Positions 39,361-53,100 of a stretch of 64,000 bases of DNA are shown piece after piece; the stretch's first letter is position 1, and the number at the start of each line of letters is the position of its first letter. This DNA comes from Anopheles merus (taxonomy: Eukaryota > Arthropoda > Insecta > Diptera > Culicidae). The stretch lies in contig NW_024427604.1 of the NCBI RefSeq assembly GCF_017562075.2, positions 186,001-250,000 on the forward strand. The letters are read 5' to 3'. Position numbers and translations under genes: made by a program. The notes below the pieces were generated by a model. That model was not told where the DNA came from. It searched no databases and was given only the letters and a program-made list of their open reading frames with translations.

Positions 39361-40969
39361 TTGCATGGTGCAACTTTTAATTTCCTTTCCAACGGTGAAA
39401 AAATTAAGTCTCTAGCTCTTCTGGTTCAAAAGTTATGGCCGTTTGAAATTTCACATTTTTTCGGCAAAACCAATTTTTTTCGTCAAAACAAGCACTCCAG
39501 AATGACTTCAGACGTTGTTTCAAGTGTCTCCAAGGGTCATCCAAGCACTCCAGAATGACTTCAGACGTTGTTCCAAGTGTCCCCAAGGGTCATCCAAGCA
39601 CTCCAGAATGACTTCAGATGCTATTGCAAGCTCCAATGTACTTAGGATCACCATTTGGCATGTTTCACCAACATTTTCATGATTGTTTCAGTTTCTAGAA
39701 ACCCTTCACTTCAAAGGCCATTTACTATAGCCTGCGTTGCTCTGATCGAAAATCCAAGAAAATTTGCATTGTGCAACTTTTAATTTCCTTTCCAACGGTG
39801 AAAAAATTAAGTCTCTAGCTCTTCTGGTTCAAAAGTTATGGCCGTTTGAAATTTCACCTTTTTTCGGCAAAACCAATTTTTTTCGTCAAAACAAGCACTC
39901 CAGAATGACTCCACACGTTGTTCCAAGTGTCTCCAAGGGTCATCCAAGCACTCCAGAATGACTTCAGACGTTGTTCCAAGTGTCCCCAAGGGTCATCCAA
40001 GCACTCCAGAATGACTTCAGATGCTATTGCAAGCTCCAATGTACTTAGGATCACCATTTGGCATGTTTCACCAACATTTTCATGATTGTTTCAGTTTCTA
40101 GAAACCCTTCACTTCAAAGGCCATTTACTATAGCCTGCGTTGCTCTGATCGAAAATCCAAGAAAATTTGCATTGTGCAACTTTTAATTTCCTTTCCAACG
40201 GTGAAAAAATTAAGTCTCTAGCTCTTCTGGTTCAAAAGTTATGGCCGTTTGAAATTTCACCTTTTTTCGGCAAAACAATTTTTTTCGTCAAAACAAGCAC
40301 TCCAGAATGACTCCACACGTTGTTCCAAGTGTCTCCAAGGGTCATCCAAGCACTCCAGAATGACTTCAGACGTTGTTCCAAGTGTCCCCAAGGGTCATCC
40401 AAGCACTCCAGAATGACTTCAGATGCTATTGCAAGCTCCAATGTACTTAGGATCACCATTTGGCATGTTTCACCAACATTTTCATGATTGTTTCAGTTTC
40501 TAGAAACCCTTCACTTCAAAGGCCATTTACTATAGCCTGCGTTGCTCTGATCGAAAATCCAAGAAAATTTGCATTGTGCAACTTTTAATTTCCTTTCCAA
40601 CGGTGAAAAAATTAAGTCTCTAGCTCTTCTGGTTCAAAAGTTATGGCCGTTTGAAATTTCACCTTTTTTCGGCAAAACCAATTTTTTCGTCAAAACAAGC
40701 ACTCCAGAATGACTCCAGACGTTGTTCAAGTGTCTCCAAGGGTCATCCAAGCACTCCAGAATGACTTCAGACGTTGTTCCAAGTGTCCCCAAGGGTCATC
40801 CAAGCACTCCAGAATGACTTCAGATGCTATTGCAAGCTCCAATGTACTTAGGATCACCATTTGGCATGTTTCACCAACATTTTCATGATTGTTTCAGTTT
40901 CTAGAAACCCTTCACTTCAAAGGCCATTTACTATAGCCTGCGTTGCTCTGATCGAAAATCCAAGAAAAT

Positions 40970-43900
40970 TTGCATTGTGCAACTTTTAATTTCCTTTCCA
41001 ACGGTGAAAAAATTAAGTCTCTAGCTCTTCTGGTTCAAAAGTTATGGCCGTTTGAAATTTCACCTTTTTTCGGCAAAACCAATTTTTTTCGTCAAAACAA
41101 GCACTCCAGAATGACTCCACACGTTGTTTCAAGTGTCTCCAAGGGTCATCCAAGCACTCCAGAATGACTTCAGACGTTGTTCCAAGTGTCCCCAAGGGTC
41201 ATCCAAGCACTCCAGAATGACTTCAGATGCTATTGCAAGCTCCAATGTACTTAGGATCACCATTTGGCATGTTTCACCAACATTTTCATGATTGTTTCAG
41301 TTTCTAGAAACCCTTCACTTCAAAGGCCATTTACTATAGCCTGCGTTGCTCTGATCGAAAATCCAAGAAAATTTGCATTGTGCAACTTTTAATTTCCTTT
41401 CCAACGGTGAAAAAATTAAGTCTCTAGCTCTTCTGGTTCAAAAGTTATGGCCGTTTGAAATTTCACCTTTTTTCGGCAAAACAATTTTTTTCGTCAAAAC
41501 AAGCGCTCCAGAATGACTCCACACGTTGTTCCAAGTGTCTCCAAGGGTCATCCAAGCACTCCAGAATGACTTCAGACGTTGTTTCAAGTGTCCCCAAGGG
41601 TCATCCAAGCACTCCAGAATGACTTCAGATGCTATTGCAAGCTCCAATGTACTTAGGATCACCATTTGGCATGTTTCACCAACATTTTCATGATTGTTTC
41701 AGTTTCTAGAAACCCTTCACTTCAAAGGCCATTTACTATAGCCTGCGTTGCTCTGATCGAAAATCCAAGAAAATTTGCATTGTGCAACTTTTAATTTCCT
41801 TTCCAACGGTGAAAAAATTAAGTCTCTAGCTCTTCTGGTTCAAAAGTTATGGCCGTTTGAAATTTCACCTTTTTTCGGCAAAACCAATTTTTTTCGTCAA
41901 AACAAGCGCTCCAGAATGACTCCACACGTTGTTCCAAGTGTCTCCAAGGGTCATCAAAGCACTCCAGAATGACTTCAGACGTTGTTCCAAGTGTCTCCAA
42001 GGGTCATCCAAGCACTCCAGAATGACTTCAGACGTTGTTTCAAGAGTCCCCAAGGGTCATCCAAGCACTCCAGAATGACTTCAGATGCTATTGCAAGCTC
42101 CAATGTACTTAGGATCACCATTTGGCATGTTTCACCAACATTTTCATGATTGTTTCAGTTTCTAGAAACCCTTCACTTCAAAGGCCATTTACTATAGCCT
42201 GCGTTGCTCTGATCGAAAATCCAAGAAAATTTGCATGGTGCAACTTTTAATTTCCTTTCCAACGGTGAAAAAATTAAGTCTCTAGCTCTTCTGGTTCAAA
42301 AGTTATGGCCGTTTGAAATTTCACCTTTTTTCGGCAAAACAATTTTTTTCGTCAAAACAAGCGCTCCAGAATGACTCCACACGTTGTTCCAAGTGTCTCC
42401 AAGGGTCATCCAAGCACTCCAGAATGACTTCAGACGTTGTTCCAAGTGTCCCCAAGGGTCATCCAAGCACTCCAGAATGACTTCAGATGCTATTGCAAGC
42501 TCCAATGTACTTAGGATCACCATTTGGCATGTTTCACCAACATTTTCATGATTGTTTCAGTTTCTAGAAACCCTTCACTTCAAAGGCCATTTACTATAGC
42601 CTGCGTTGCTCTGATCGAAAATCCAAGAAAATTTGCATTGTGCAACTTTTAATTTCCTTTCCAACGGTGAAAAAATTAAGTCTCTAGCTCTTCTGGTTCA
42701 AAAGTTATGGCCGTTTGAAATTTCACCTTTTTTCGGCAAAACCAATTTTTTTCGTCAAAACAAGCACTCCAGAATGACTCCACACGTTGTTCCAAGTGTC
42801 TCCAAGGGTCATCCAAGCACTCCAGAATGACTTCAGACGTTGTTCCAAGTGTCCCCAAGGGTCATCCAAGCACTCCAGAATGACTTCAGATGCTATTGCA
42901 AGCTCCAATGTACTTAGGATCACCATTTGGCATGTTTCACCAACATTTTCATGATTGTTTCAGTTTCTAGAAACCCTTCACTTCAAAGGCCATTTACTAT
43001 AGCCTGCGTTGCTCTGATCGAAAATCCAAGAAAATTTGCATTGTGCAACTTTTAATTTCCTTTCCAACGGTGAAAAAATTAAGTCTCTAGCTCTTCTGGT
43101 TCAAAAGTTATGGCCGTTTGAAATTTCACCTTTTTTCGGCAAAACCAATTTTTTTCGTCAAAACAAGCACTCCAGAATGACTCCACACGTTGTTTCAAGT
43201 GTCTCCAAGGGTCATCCAAGCACTCCAGAATGACTTCAGACGTTGTTCCAAGTGTCCCCAAGGGTCATCCAAGCACTCCAGAATGACTTCAGATGCTATT
43301 GCAAGCTCCAATGTACTTAGGATCACCATTTGGCATGTTTCACCAACATTTTCATGATTGTTTCAGTTTCTAGAAACCCTTCACTTCAAAGGCCATTTAC
43401 TATAGCCTGCGTTGCTCTGATCGAAAATCCAAGAAAATTTGCATTGTGCAACTTTTAATTTCCTTTCCAACGGTGAAAAAATTAAGTCTCTAGCTCTTCT
43501 GGTTCAAAAGTTATGGCCGTTTGAAATTTCACCTTTTTTCGGCAAAACCAATTTTTTTCGTCAAAACAAGCACTCCAGAATGACTCCACACGTTGTTCCA
43601 AGTGTCTCCAAGGGTCATCCAAGCACTCCAGAATGACTTCAGACGTTGTTCCAAGTGTCCCCAAGGGTCATCCAAGCACTCCAGAATGACTTCAGATGCT
43701 ATTGCAAGCTCCAATGTACTTAGGATCACCATTTGGCATGTTTCACCAACATTTTCATGATTGTTTCAGTTTCTAGAAACCCTTCACTTCAAAGGCCATT
43801 TACTATAGCCTGCGTTGCTCTGATCGAAAATCCAAGAAAATTTGCATGGTGCAACTTTTAATTTCCTTTCCAACGGTGAAAAAATTAAGTCTCTAGCTCT

Positions 43901-46900
43901 TCTGGTTCAAAAGTTATGGCCGTTTGAAATTTCACCTTTTTTCGGCAAAACCAATTTTTTTCGTCAAAACAAGCACTCCAGAATGACTTCACACGTTGTT
44001 TCAAGTGTCTCCAAGGGTCATCCAAGCACTCCAGAATGACTTCAGACGTTGTTCCAAGTGTCCCCAAGGGTCATCCAAGCACTCCAGAATGACTTCAGAT
44101 GCTATTGCAAGCTCCAATGTACTTAGGATCACCATTTGGCATGTTTCACCAACATTTTCATGATTGTTTCAGTTTCTAGAAACCCTTCACTTCAAAGGCC
44201 ATTTACTATAGCCTGCGTTGCTCTGATCGAAAATCCAAGAAAATTTGCATTGTGCAACTTTTAATTTCCTTTCCAACGGTGAAAAAATTAAGTCTCTAGC
44301 TCTTCTGGTTCAAAAGTTATGGCCGTTTGAAATTTCACCTTTTTTCGGCAAAACCAATTTTTTTCGTCAAAACAAGCACTCCAGAATGACTCCACACGTT
44401 GTTCCAAGTGTCTCCAAGGGTCATCCAAGCACTCCAGAATGACTTCAGACGTTGTTCCAAGTGTCCCCAAGGGTCATCCAAGCACTCCAGAATGACTTCA
44501 GATGCTATTGCAAGCTCCAATGTACTTAGGATCACCATTTGGCATGTTTCACCAACATTTTCATGATTGTTTCAGTTTCTAGAAACCCTTCACTTCAAAG
44601 GCCATTTACTATAGCCTGCGTTGCTCTGATCGAAAATCCAAGAAAATTTGCATTGTGCAACTTTTAATTTCCTTTCCAACGGTGAAAAAATTAAGTCTCT
44701 AGCTCTTCTGGTTCAAAAGTTATGGCCGTTTGAAATTTCACCTTTTTTCGGCAAAACAATTTTTTTCGTCAAAACAAGCGCTCCAGAATGACTCCACACG
44801 TTGTTCCAAGTGTCTCCAAGGGTCATCCAAGCACTCCAGAATGACTTCAGACGTTGTTCCAAGTGTCCCCAAGGGTCATCCAAGCACTCCAGAATGACTT
44901 CAGATGCTATTGCAAGCTCCAATGTACTTAGGATCACCATTTGGCATGTTTCACCAACATTTTCATGATTGTTTCAGTTTCTAGAAACCCTTCACTTCAA
45001 AGGCCATTTACTATAGCCTGCGTTGCTCTGATCGAAAATCCAAGAAAATTTGCATTGTGCAACTTTTAATTTCCTTTCCAACGGTGAAAAAATTAAGTCT
45101 CTAGCTCTTCTGGTTCAAAAGTTATGGCCGTTTGAAATTTCACCTTTTTTCGGCAAAACAATTTTTTTCGTCAAAACAAGCGCTCCAGAATGACTCCACA
45201 CGTTGTTCCAAGTGTCTCCAAGGGTCATCCAAGCACTCCAGAATGACTTCAGACGTTGTTCCAAGTGTCCCCAAGGGTCATCCAAGCACTCCAGAATGAC
45301 TTCAGATGCTATTGCAAGCTCCAATGTACTTAGGATCACCATTTGGCATGTTTCACCAACATTTTCATGATTGTTTCAGTTTCTAGAAACCCTTCACTTC
45401 AAAGGCCATTTACTATAGCCTGCGTTGCTCTGATCGAAAATCCAAGAAAATTTGCATTGTGCAACTTTTAATTTCCTTTCCAACGGTGAAAAAATTAAGT
45501 CTCTAGCTCTTCTGGTTCAAAAGTTATGGCCGTTTGAAATTTCACCTTTTTTCGGCAAAACCAATTTTTTTCGTCAAAACAAGCGCTCCAGAATGACTCC
45601 ACACGTTGTTCCAAGTGTCTCCAAGGGTCATCAAAGCACTCCAGAATGACTTCAGACGTTGTGTCCAAGGGTCATCCAAGTGACTTCAGACGTCAAGAGT
45701 CCCCAAGGGTCATCCAAGCACTCCAGAATGACTTCAGACGTTGTTCCAAGAGTCCCCAAGGGTCATCCAAGCACTCCAGAATGACTTCAGATGCTATTGC
45801 AAGCTCCAATGTACTTAGGATCACCATTTGGCATGTTTCACCAACATTTTCATGATTGTTTCAGTTTCTAGAAACCCTTCACTTCAAAGGCCATTTACTA
45901 TAGCCTGCGTTGCTCTGATCGAAAATCCAAGAAAATTTGCATGGTGCAACTTTTAATTTCCTTTCCAACGGTGAAAAAATTAAGTCTCTAGCTCTTCTGG
46001 TTCAAAAGTTATGGCCGTTTGAAATTTCACATTTTTTCGGCAAAACCAATTTTTTTCGTCAAAACAAGCACTCCAGAATGACTCCAGACGTTGTTTCAAG
46101 TGTCTCCAAGGGTCATCCAAGCACTCCAGAATGACTTCAGACGTTGTTCCAAGTGTCCCCAAGGGTCATCCAAGCACTCCAGAATGACTTCAGATGCTAT
46201 TGCAAGCTCCAATGTACTTAGGATCACCATTTGGCATGTTTCACCAACATTTTCATGATTGTTTCAGTTTCTAGAAACCCTTCACTTCAAAGGCCATTTA
46301 CTATAGCCTGCGTTGCTCTGATCGAAAATCCAAGAAAATTTGCATTGTGCAACTTTTAATTTCCTTTCCAACGGTGAAAAAATTAAGTCTCTAGCTCTTC
46401 TGGTTCAAAAGTTATGGCCGTTTGAAATTTCACCTTTTTTCGGCAAAACCAATTTTTTTCGTCAAAACAAGCACTCCAGAATGACTCCACACGTTGTTCC
46501 AAGTGTCTCCAAGGGTCATCCAAGCACTCCAGAATGACTTCAGACGTTGTTCCAAGTGTCCCCAAGGGTCATCCAAGCACTCCAGAATGACTTCAGATGC
46601 TATTGCAAGCTCCAATGTACTTAGGATCACCATTTGGCATGTTTCACCAACATTTTCATGATTGTTTCAGTTTCTAGAAACCCTTCACTTCAAAGGCCAT
46701 TTACTATAGCCTGCGTTGCTCTGATCGAAAATCCAAGAAAATTTGCATTGTGCAACTTTTAATTTCCTTTCCAACGGTGAAAAAATTAAGTCTCTAGCTC
46801 TTCTGGTTCAAAAGTTATGGCCGTTTGAAATTTCACCTTTTTTCGGCAAAACAATTTTTTTCGTCAAAACAAGCGCTCCAGAATGACTCCACACGTTGTT

Positions 46901-47144
46901 CCAAGTGTCTCCAAGGGTCATCCAAGCACTCCAGAATGACTTCAGACGTTGTTCCAAGTGTCCCCAAGGGTCATCCAAGCACTCCAGAATGACTTCAGAT
47001 GCTATTGCAAGCTCCAATGTACTTAGGATCACCATTTGGCATGTTTCACCAACATTTTCATGATTGTTTCAGTTTCTAGAAACCCTTCACTTCAAAGGCC
47101 ATTTACTATAGCCTGCGTTGCTCTGATCGAAAATCCAAGAAAAT
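40970..47144 (+). repeat. Large HOR unit 2 (15 monomers, ~6.2 kb)
   Basis: Order: Bs 40970, A 41373 (gtttcaag in second subrepeat), D 41775, A(G) 42231, B 42633, Bs 43036, B 43439, Bs(G, ttcacacg) 43842, B 44245, A 44648, A 45050, D 45452 (485 bp, rearranged), Bs(G, caca, ccagacg) 45937, B 46340, A 46743. Relative to the unit at 33976 it lacks one A and the final T6 copy, and has A(G) where the other has E(G). Start-to-start offset is 6994 bp. Confidence 0.85.
45452..45936 (+). repeat. Rearranged long monomer (485 bp) with two internally deleted subrepeats
   Basis: Subrepeats are at 45583-45635 (53 bp), 45636-45679 (44 bp; cgttgtgtccaagg, nine bases lost), 45680-45717 (38 bp; begins gtgacttcag and has cgtcaagag, so both its start and centre are deleted), 45718-45770 (53 bp, gttccaagagtcccc) and the decayed unit from 45771. 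Both breakpoints sit in short gt/caag words present on each side, which fits slippage or microhomology. Confidence 0.9.
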
Positions 47145-50100
47145 TTGCATGGTGCAACTTTTAATTTCCTTTCCAACGGTGAAAAAATTAAGTCTCTAGC
47201 TCTTCTGGTTCAAAAGTTATGGCCGTTTGAAATTTCACCTTTTTTCGGCAAAACCAATTTTTTTCGTCAAAACAAGCACTCCAGAATGACTTCACACGTT
47301 GTTTCAAGTGTCTCCAAGGGTCATCCAAGCACTCCAGAATGACTTCAGACGTTGTTCCAAGTGTCCCCAAGGGTCATCCAAGCACTCCAGAATGACTTCA
47401 GATGCTATTGCAAGCTCCAATGTACTTAGGATCACCATTTGGCATGTTTCACCAACATTTTCATGATTGTTTCAGTTTCTAGAAACCCTTCACTTCAAAG
47501 GCCATTTACTATAGCCTGCGTTGCTCTGATCGAAAATCCAAGAAAATTTGCATTGTGCAACTTTTAATTTCCTTTCCAACGGTGAAAAAATTAAGTCTCT
47601 AGCTCTTCTGGTTCAAAAGTTATGGCCGTTTGAAATTTCACATTTTTTCGGCAAAACCAATTTTTTTCGTCAAAACAAGCACTCCAGAATGACTCCACAC
47701 GTTGTTCCAAGTGTCTCCAAGGGTCATCCAAGCACTCCAGAATGACTCAGACGTTGTTCCAAGTGTCTCCAAGGGTCATCCAAGCACTCCAGAATGACTT
47801 CAGACGTTGTTCCAAGTGTCCCCAAGGGTCATCCAAGCACTCCAGAATGACTTCAGATGCTATTGCAAGCTCCAATGTACTTAGGATCACCATTTGGCAT
47901 GTTTCACCAACATTTTCATGATTGTTTCAGTTTCTAGAAACCCTTCACTTCAAAGGCCATTTACTATAGCCTGCGTTGCTCTGATCGAAAATCCAAGAAA
48001 ATTTGCATTGTGCAACTTTTAATTTCCTTTCCAACGGTGAAAAAATTAAGTCTCTAGCTCTTCTGGTTCAAAAGTTATGGCCGTTTGAAATTTCACCTTT
48101 TTTCGGCAAAACAATTTTTTTCGTCAAAAGATTAACACTCTAGAATGACTTCCAACGTTGTTCCAAGTGTCCCCAAGGGTCATCCAAGCACTCCAGAATG
48201 ACTTCCGACGTTGTTCCAAGTGTCCCCAAGGGTCATCCAAGCACTCCAGAATGACTTCAGATGCTATTGCAAGCTCCAATGTACTTAGGATCACCATTTG
48301 GCATGTTTCACCAACATTTTCATGATTGTTTCAGTTTCTAGAAACCCTTCACTTCAAAGGCCATTTACTATAGCCTGCGTTGCTCTGATCGAAAATCCAA
48401 GAAAATTTGCATTGTGCAACTTTTAATTTCCTTTCCAACGGTGAAAAAATTAAGTCTCTAGCTCTTCTGGTTCAAAAGTTATGGCCGTTTGAAATTTCAC
48501 CTTTTTTCGGCAAAACAATTTTTTTTCGTCAAAACAAGCGCTCCAGAATGACTCCACACGTTGTTCCAAGTGTCTCCAAGGGTCATCCAAGCACTCCAGA
48601 ATGACTTCAGACGTTGTTCCAAGTGTCCCCAAGGGTCATCCAAGCACTCCAGAATGACTTCAGATGCTATTGCAAGCTCCAATGTACTTAGGATCACCAT
48701 TTGGCATGTTTCACCAACATTTTCATGATTGTTTCAGTTTCTAGAAACCCTTCACTTCAAAGGCCATTTACTATAGCCTGCGTTGCTCTGATCGAAAATC
48801 CAAGAAAATTTGCATTGTGCAACTTTTAATTTCCTTTCCAACGGTGAAAAAATTAAGTCTCTAGCTCTTCTGGTTCAAAAGTTATGGCCGTTTGAAATTT
48901 CACCTTTTTTCGGCAAAACCAATTTTTTTCGTCAAAACAAGCACTCCAGAATGACTCCAGACGTTGTTCCAAGTGTCTCCAAGGGTCATCCAAGCACTCC
49001 AGAATGACTTCAGACGTTGTTCCAAGTGTCCCCAAGGGTCATCCAAGCACTCCAGAATGACTTCAGATGCTATTGCAAGCTCCAATGTACTTAGGATCAC
49101 CATTTGGCATGTTTCACCAACATTTTCATGATTGTTTCAGTTTCTAGAAACCCTTCACTTCAAAGGCCATTTACTATAGCCTGCGTTGCTCTGATCGAAA
49201 ATCCAAGAAAATTTGCATGGTGCAACTTTTAATTTCCTTTCCAACGGTGAAAAAATTAAGTCTCTAGCTCTTCTGGTTCAAAAGTTATGGCCGTTTGAAA
49301 TTTCACCTTTTTTCGGCAAAACCAATTTTTTTCGTCAAAACAAGCACTCCAGAATGACTCCACACGTTGTTCCAAGTGTCTCCAAGGGTCATCCAAGCAC
49401 TCCAGAATGACTTCAGACGTTGTTCCAAGTGTCCCCAAGGGTCATCCAAGCACTCCAGAATGACTTCAGATGCTATTGCAAGCTCCAATGTACTTAGGAT
49501 CACCATTTGGCATGTTTCACCAACATTTTCATGATTGTTTCAGTTTCTAGAAACCCTTCACTTCAAAGGCCATTTACTATAGCCTGCGTTGCTCTGATCG
49601 AAAATCCAAGAAAATTTGCATTGTGCAACTTTTAATTTCCTTTCCAACGGTGAAAAAATTAAGTCTCTAGCTCTTCTGGTTCAAAAGTTATGGCCGTTTG
49701 AAATTTCACCTTTTTTCGGCAAAACAATTTTTTTCGTCAAAACAAGCGCTCCAGAATGACTCCACACGTTGTTCCAAGTGTCTCCAAGGGTCATCCAAGC
49801 ACTCCAGAATGACTTCAGACGTTGTTCCAAGTGTCCCCAAGGGTCATCCAAGCACTCCAGAATGACTTCAGATGCTATTGCAAGCTCCAATGTACTTAGG
49901 ATCACCATTTGGCATGTTTCACCAACATTTTCATGATTGTTTCAGTTTCTAGAAACCCTTCACTTCAAAGGCCATTTACTATAGCCTGCGTTGCTCTGAT
50001 CGAAAATCCAAGAAAATTTGCATTGTGCAACTTTTAATTTCCTTTCCAACGGTGAAAAAATTAAGTCTCTAGCTCTTCTGGTTCAAAAGTTATGGCCGTT

Positions 50101-53100
50101 TGAAATTTCACCTTTTTTCGGCAAAACAATTTTTTTCGTCAAAACAAGCGCTCCAGAATGACTCCACACGTTGTTCCAAGTGTCTCCAAGGGTCATCCAA
50201 GCACTCCAGAATGACTTCAGACGTTGTTCCAAGTGTCCCCAAGGGTCATCCAAGCACTCCAGAATGACTTCAGATGCTATTGCAAGCTCCAATGTACTTA
50301 GGATCACCATTTGGCATGTTTCACCAACATTTTCATGATTGTTTCAGTTTCTAGAAACCCTTCACTTCAAAGGCCATTTACTATAGCCTGCGTTGCTCTG
50401 ATCGAAAATCCAAGAAAATTTGCATGGTGCAACTTTTAATTTCCTTTCCAACGGTGAAAAAATTAAGTCTCTAGCTCTTCTGGTTCAAAAGTTATGGCCG
50501 TTTGAAATTTCACCTTTTTTCGGCAAAACCAATTTTTTCGTCAAAACAAGCACTCCAGAATGACTCCACACGTTGTTCCAAGTGTCTCCAAGGGTCATCC
50601 AAGCACTCCAGAATGACTTCAGACGTTGTTCCAAGTGTCCCCAAGGGTCATCCAAGCACTCCAGAATGACTTCAGATGCTATTGCAAGCTCCAATGTACT
50701 TAGGATCACCATTTGGCATGTTTCACCAACATTTTCATGATTGTTTCAGTTTCTAGAAACCCTTCACTTCAAAGGCCATTTACTATAGCCTGCGTTGCTC
50801 TGATCGAAAATCCAAGAAAATTTGCATGGTGCAACTTTTAATTTCCTTTCCAACGGTGAAAAAATTAAGTCTCTAGCTCTTCTGGTTCAAAAGTTATGGC
50901 CGTTTGAAATTTCACCTTTTTTCGGCAAAACCAATTTTTTTCGTCAAAACAAGCACTCCAGAATGACTCCACACGTTGTTTCAAGTGTCTCCAAGGGTCA
51001 TCCAAGCACTCCAGAATGACTTCAGACGTTGTTCCAAGTGTCCCCAAGGGTCATCCAAGCACTCCAGAATGACTTCAGATGCTATTGCAAGCTCCAATGT
51101 ACTTAGGATCACCATTTGGCATGTTTCACCAACATTTTCATGATTGTTTCAGTTTCTAGAAACCCTTCACTTCAAAGGCCATTTACTATAGCCTGCGTTG
51201 CTCTGATCGAAAATCCAAGAAAATTTGCATTGTGCAACTTTTAATTTCCTTTCCAACGGTGAAAAAATTAAGTCTCTAGCTCTTCTGGTTCAAAAGTTAT
51301 GGCCGTTTGAAATTTCACCTTTTTTCGGCAAAACCAATTTTTTTCGTCAAAACAAGCACTCCAGAATGACTCCACACGTTGTTCCAAGTGTCTCCAAGGG
51401 TCATCCAAGCACTCCAGAATGACTTCAGACGTTGTTCCAAGTGTCTCCAAGGGTCATCCAAGCACTCCAGAATGACTTCAGACGTTGTTCCAAGTGTCCC
51501 CAAGGGTCATCCAAGCACTCCAGAATGACTTCAGATGCTATTGCAAGCTCCAATGTACTTAGGATCACCATTTGGCATGTTTCACCAACATTTTCATGAT
51601 TGTTTCAGTTTCTAGAAACCCTTCACTTCAAAGGCCATTTACTATAGCCTGCGTTGCTCTGATCGAAAATCCAAGAAAATTTGCATTGTGCAACTTTTAA
51701 TTTCCTTTCCAACGGTGAAAAAATTAAGTCTCTAGCTCTTCTGGTTCAAAAGTTATGGCCGTTTGAAATTTCACCTTTTTTCGGCAAAACAATTTTTTTC
51801 GTCAAAACAAGCGCTCCAGAATGACTCCACACGTTGTTCCAAGTGTCTCCAAGGGTCATCCAAGCACTCCAGAATGACTTCAGACGTTGTTCCAAGTGTC
51901 CCCAAGGGTCATCCAAGCACTCCAGAATGACTTCAGATGCTATTGCAAGCTCCAATGTACTTAGGATCACCATTTGGCATGTTTCACCAACATTTTCATG
52001 ATTGTTTCAGTTTCTAGAAACCCTTCACTTCAAAGGCCATTTACTATAGCCTGCGTTGCTCTGATCGAAAATCCAAGAAAATTTGCATTGTGCAACTTTT
52101 AATTTCCTTTCCAACGGTGAAAAAATTAAGTCTCTAGCTCTTCTGGTTCAAAAGTTATGGCCGTTTGAAATTTCACCTTTTTTCGGCAAAACAATTTTTT
52201 TCGTCAAAACAAGCGCTCCAGAATGACTCCACACGTTGTTCCAAGTGTCTCCAAGGGTCATCCAAGCACTCCAGAATGACTTCAGACGTTGTTCCAAGTG
52301 TCCCCAAGGGTCATCCAAGCACTCCAGAATGACTTCAGATGCTATTGCAAGCTCCAATGTACTTAGGATCACCATTTGGCATGTTTCACCAACATTTTCA
52401 TGATTGTTTCAGTTTCTAGAAACCCTTCACTTCAAAGGCCATTTACTATAGCCTGCGTTGCTCTGATCGAAAATCCAAGAAAATTTGCATTGTGCAACTT
52501 TTAATTTCCTTTCCAACGGTGAAAAAATTAAGTCTCTAGCTCTTCTGGTTCAAAAGTTATGGCCGTTTGAAATTTCACCTTTTTTCGGCAAAACCAATTT
52601 TTTTCGTCAAAACAAGCACTCCAGAATGACTCCACACGTTGTTTCAAGTGTCTCCAAGGGTCATCCAAGCACTCCAGAATGACTTCAGACGTTGTTCCAA
52701 GTGTCCCCAAGGGTCATCCAAGCACTCCAGAATGACTTCAGATGCTATTGCAAGCTCCAATGTACTTAGGATCACCATTTGGCATGTTTCACCAACATTT
52801 TCATGATTGTTTCAGTTTCTAGAAACCCTTCACTTCAAAGGCCATTTACTATAGCCTGCGTTGCTCTGATCGAAAATCCAAGAAAATTTGCATTGTGCAA
52901 CTTTTAATTTCCTTTCCAACGGTGAAAAAATTAAGTCTCTAGCTCTTCTGGTTCAAAAGTTATGGCCGTTTGAAATTTCACATTTTTTCGGCAAAACCAA
53001 TTTTTTTCGTCAAAACAAGCACTCCAGAATGACTCCACACGTTGTTCCAAGTGTCTCCAAGGGTCATCCAAGCACTCCAGAATGACTTCAGACGTTGTTC

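Larger units (their letters stand above)
33976..40969 (+). repeat. Large HOR unit 1 (17 monomers, ~7.0 kb)
   Basis: Order: Bs 33976, A 34379, D 34781, E(G) 35237, B 35641, Bs 36044, B 36447, Bs 36850, B 37253, A 37656, A 38058, A 38460, D 38862 (499 bp), Bs(G, caca, ttcagacg) 39361, B 39764, A' 40167, T6 40569 (401 bp). It contains a nested B-Bs dimer HOR (806 bp) at 35641-37252 with an additional B. The following segment repeats this order with small changes. Confidence 0.85.
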
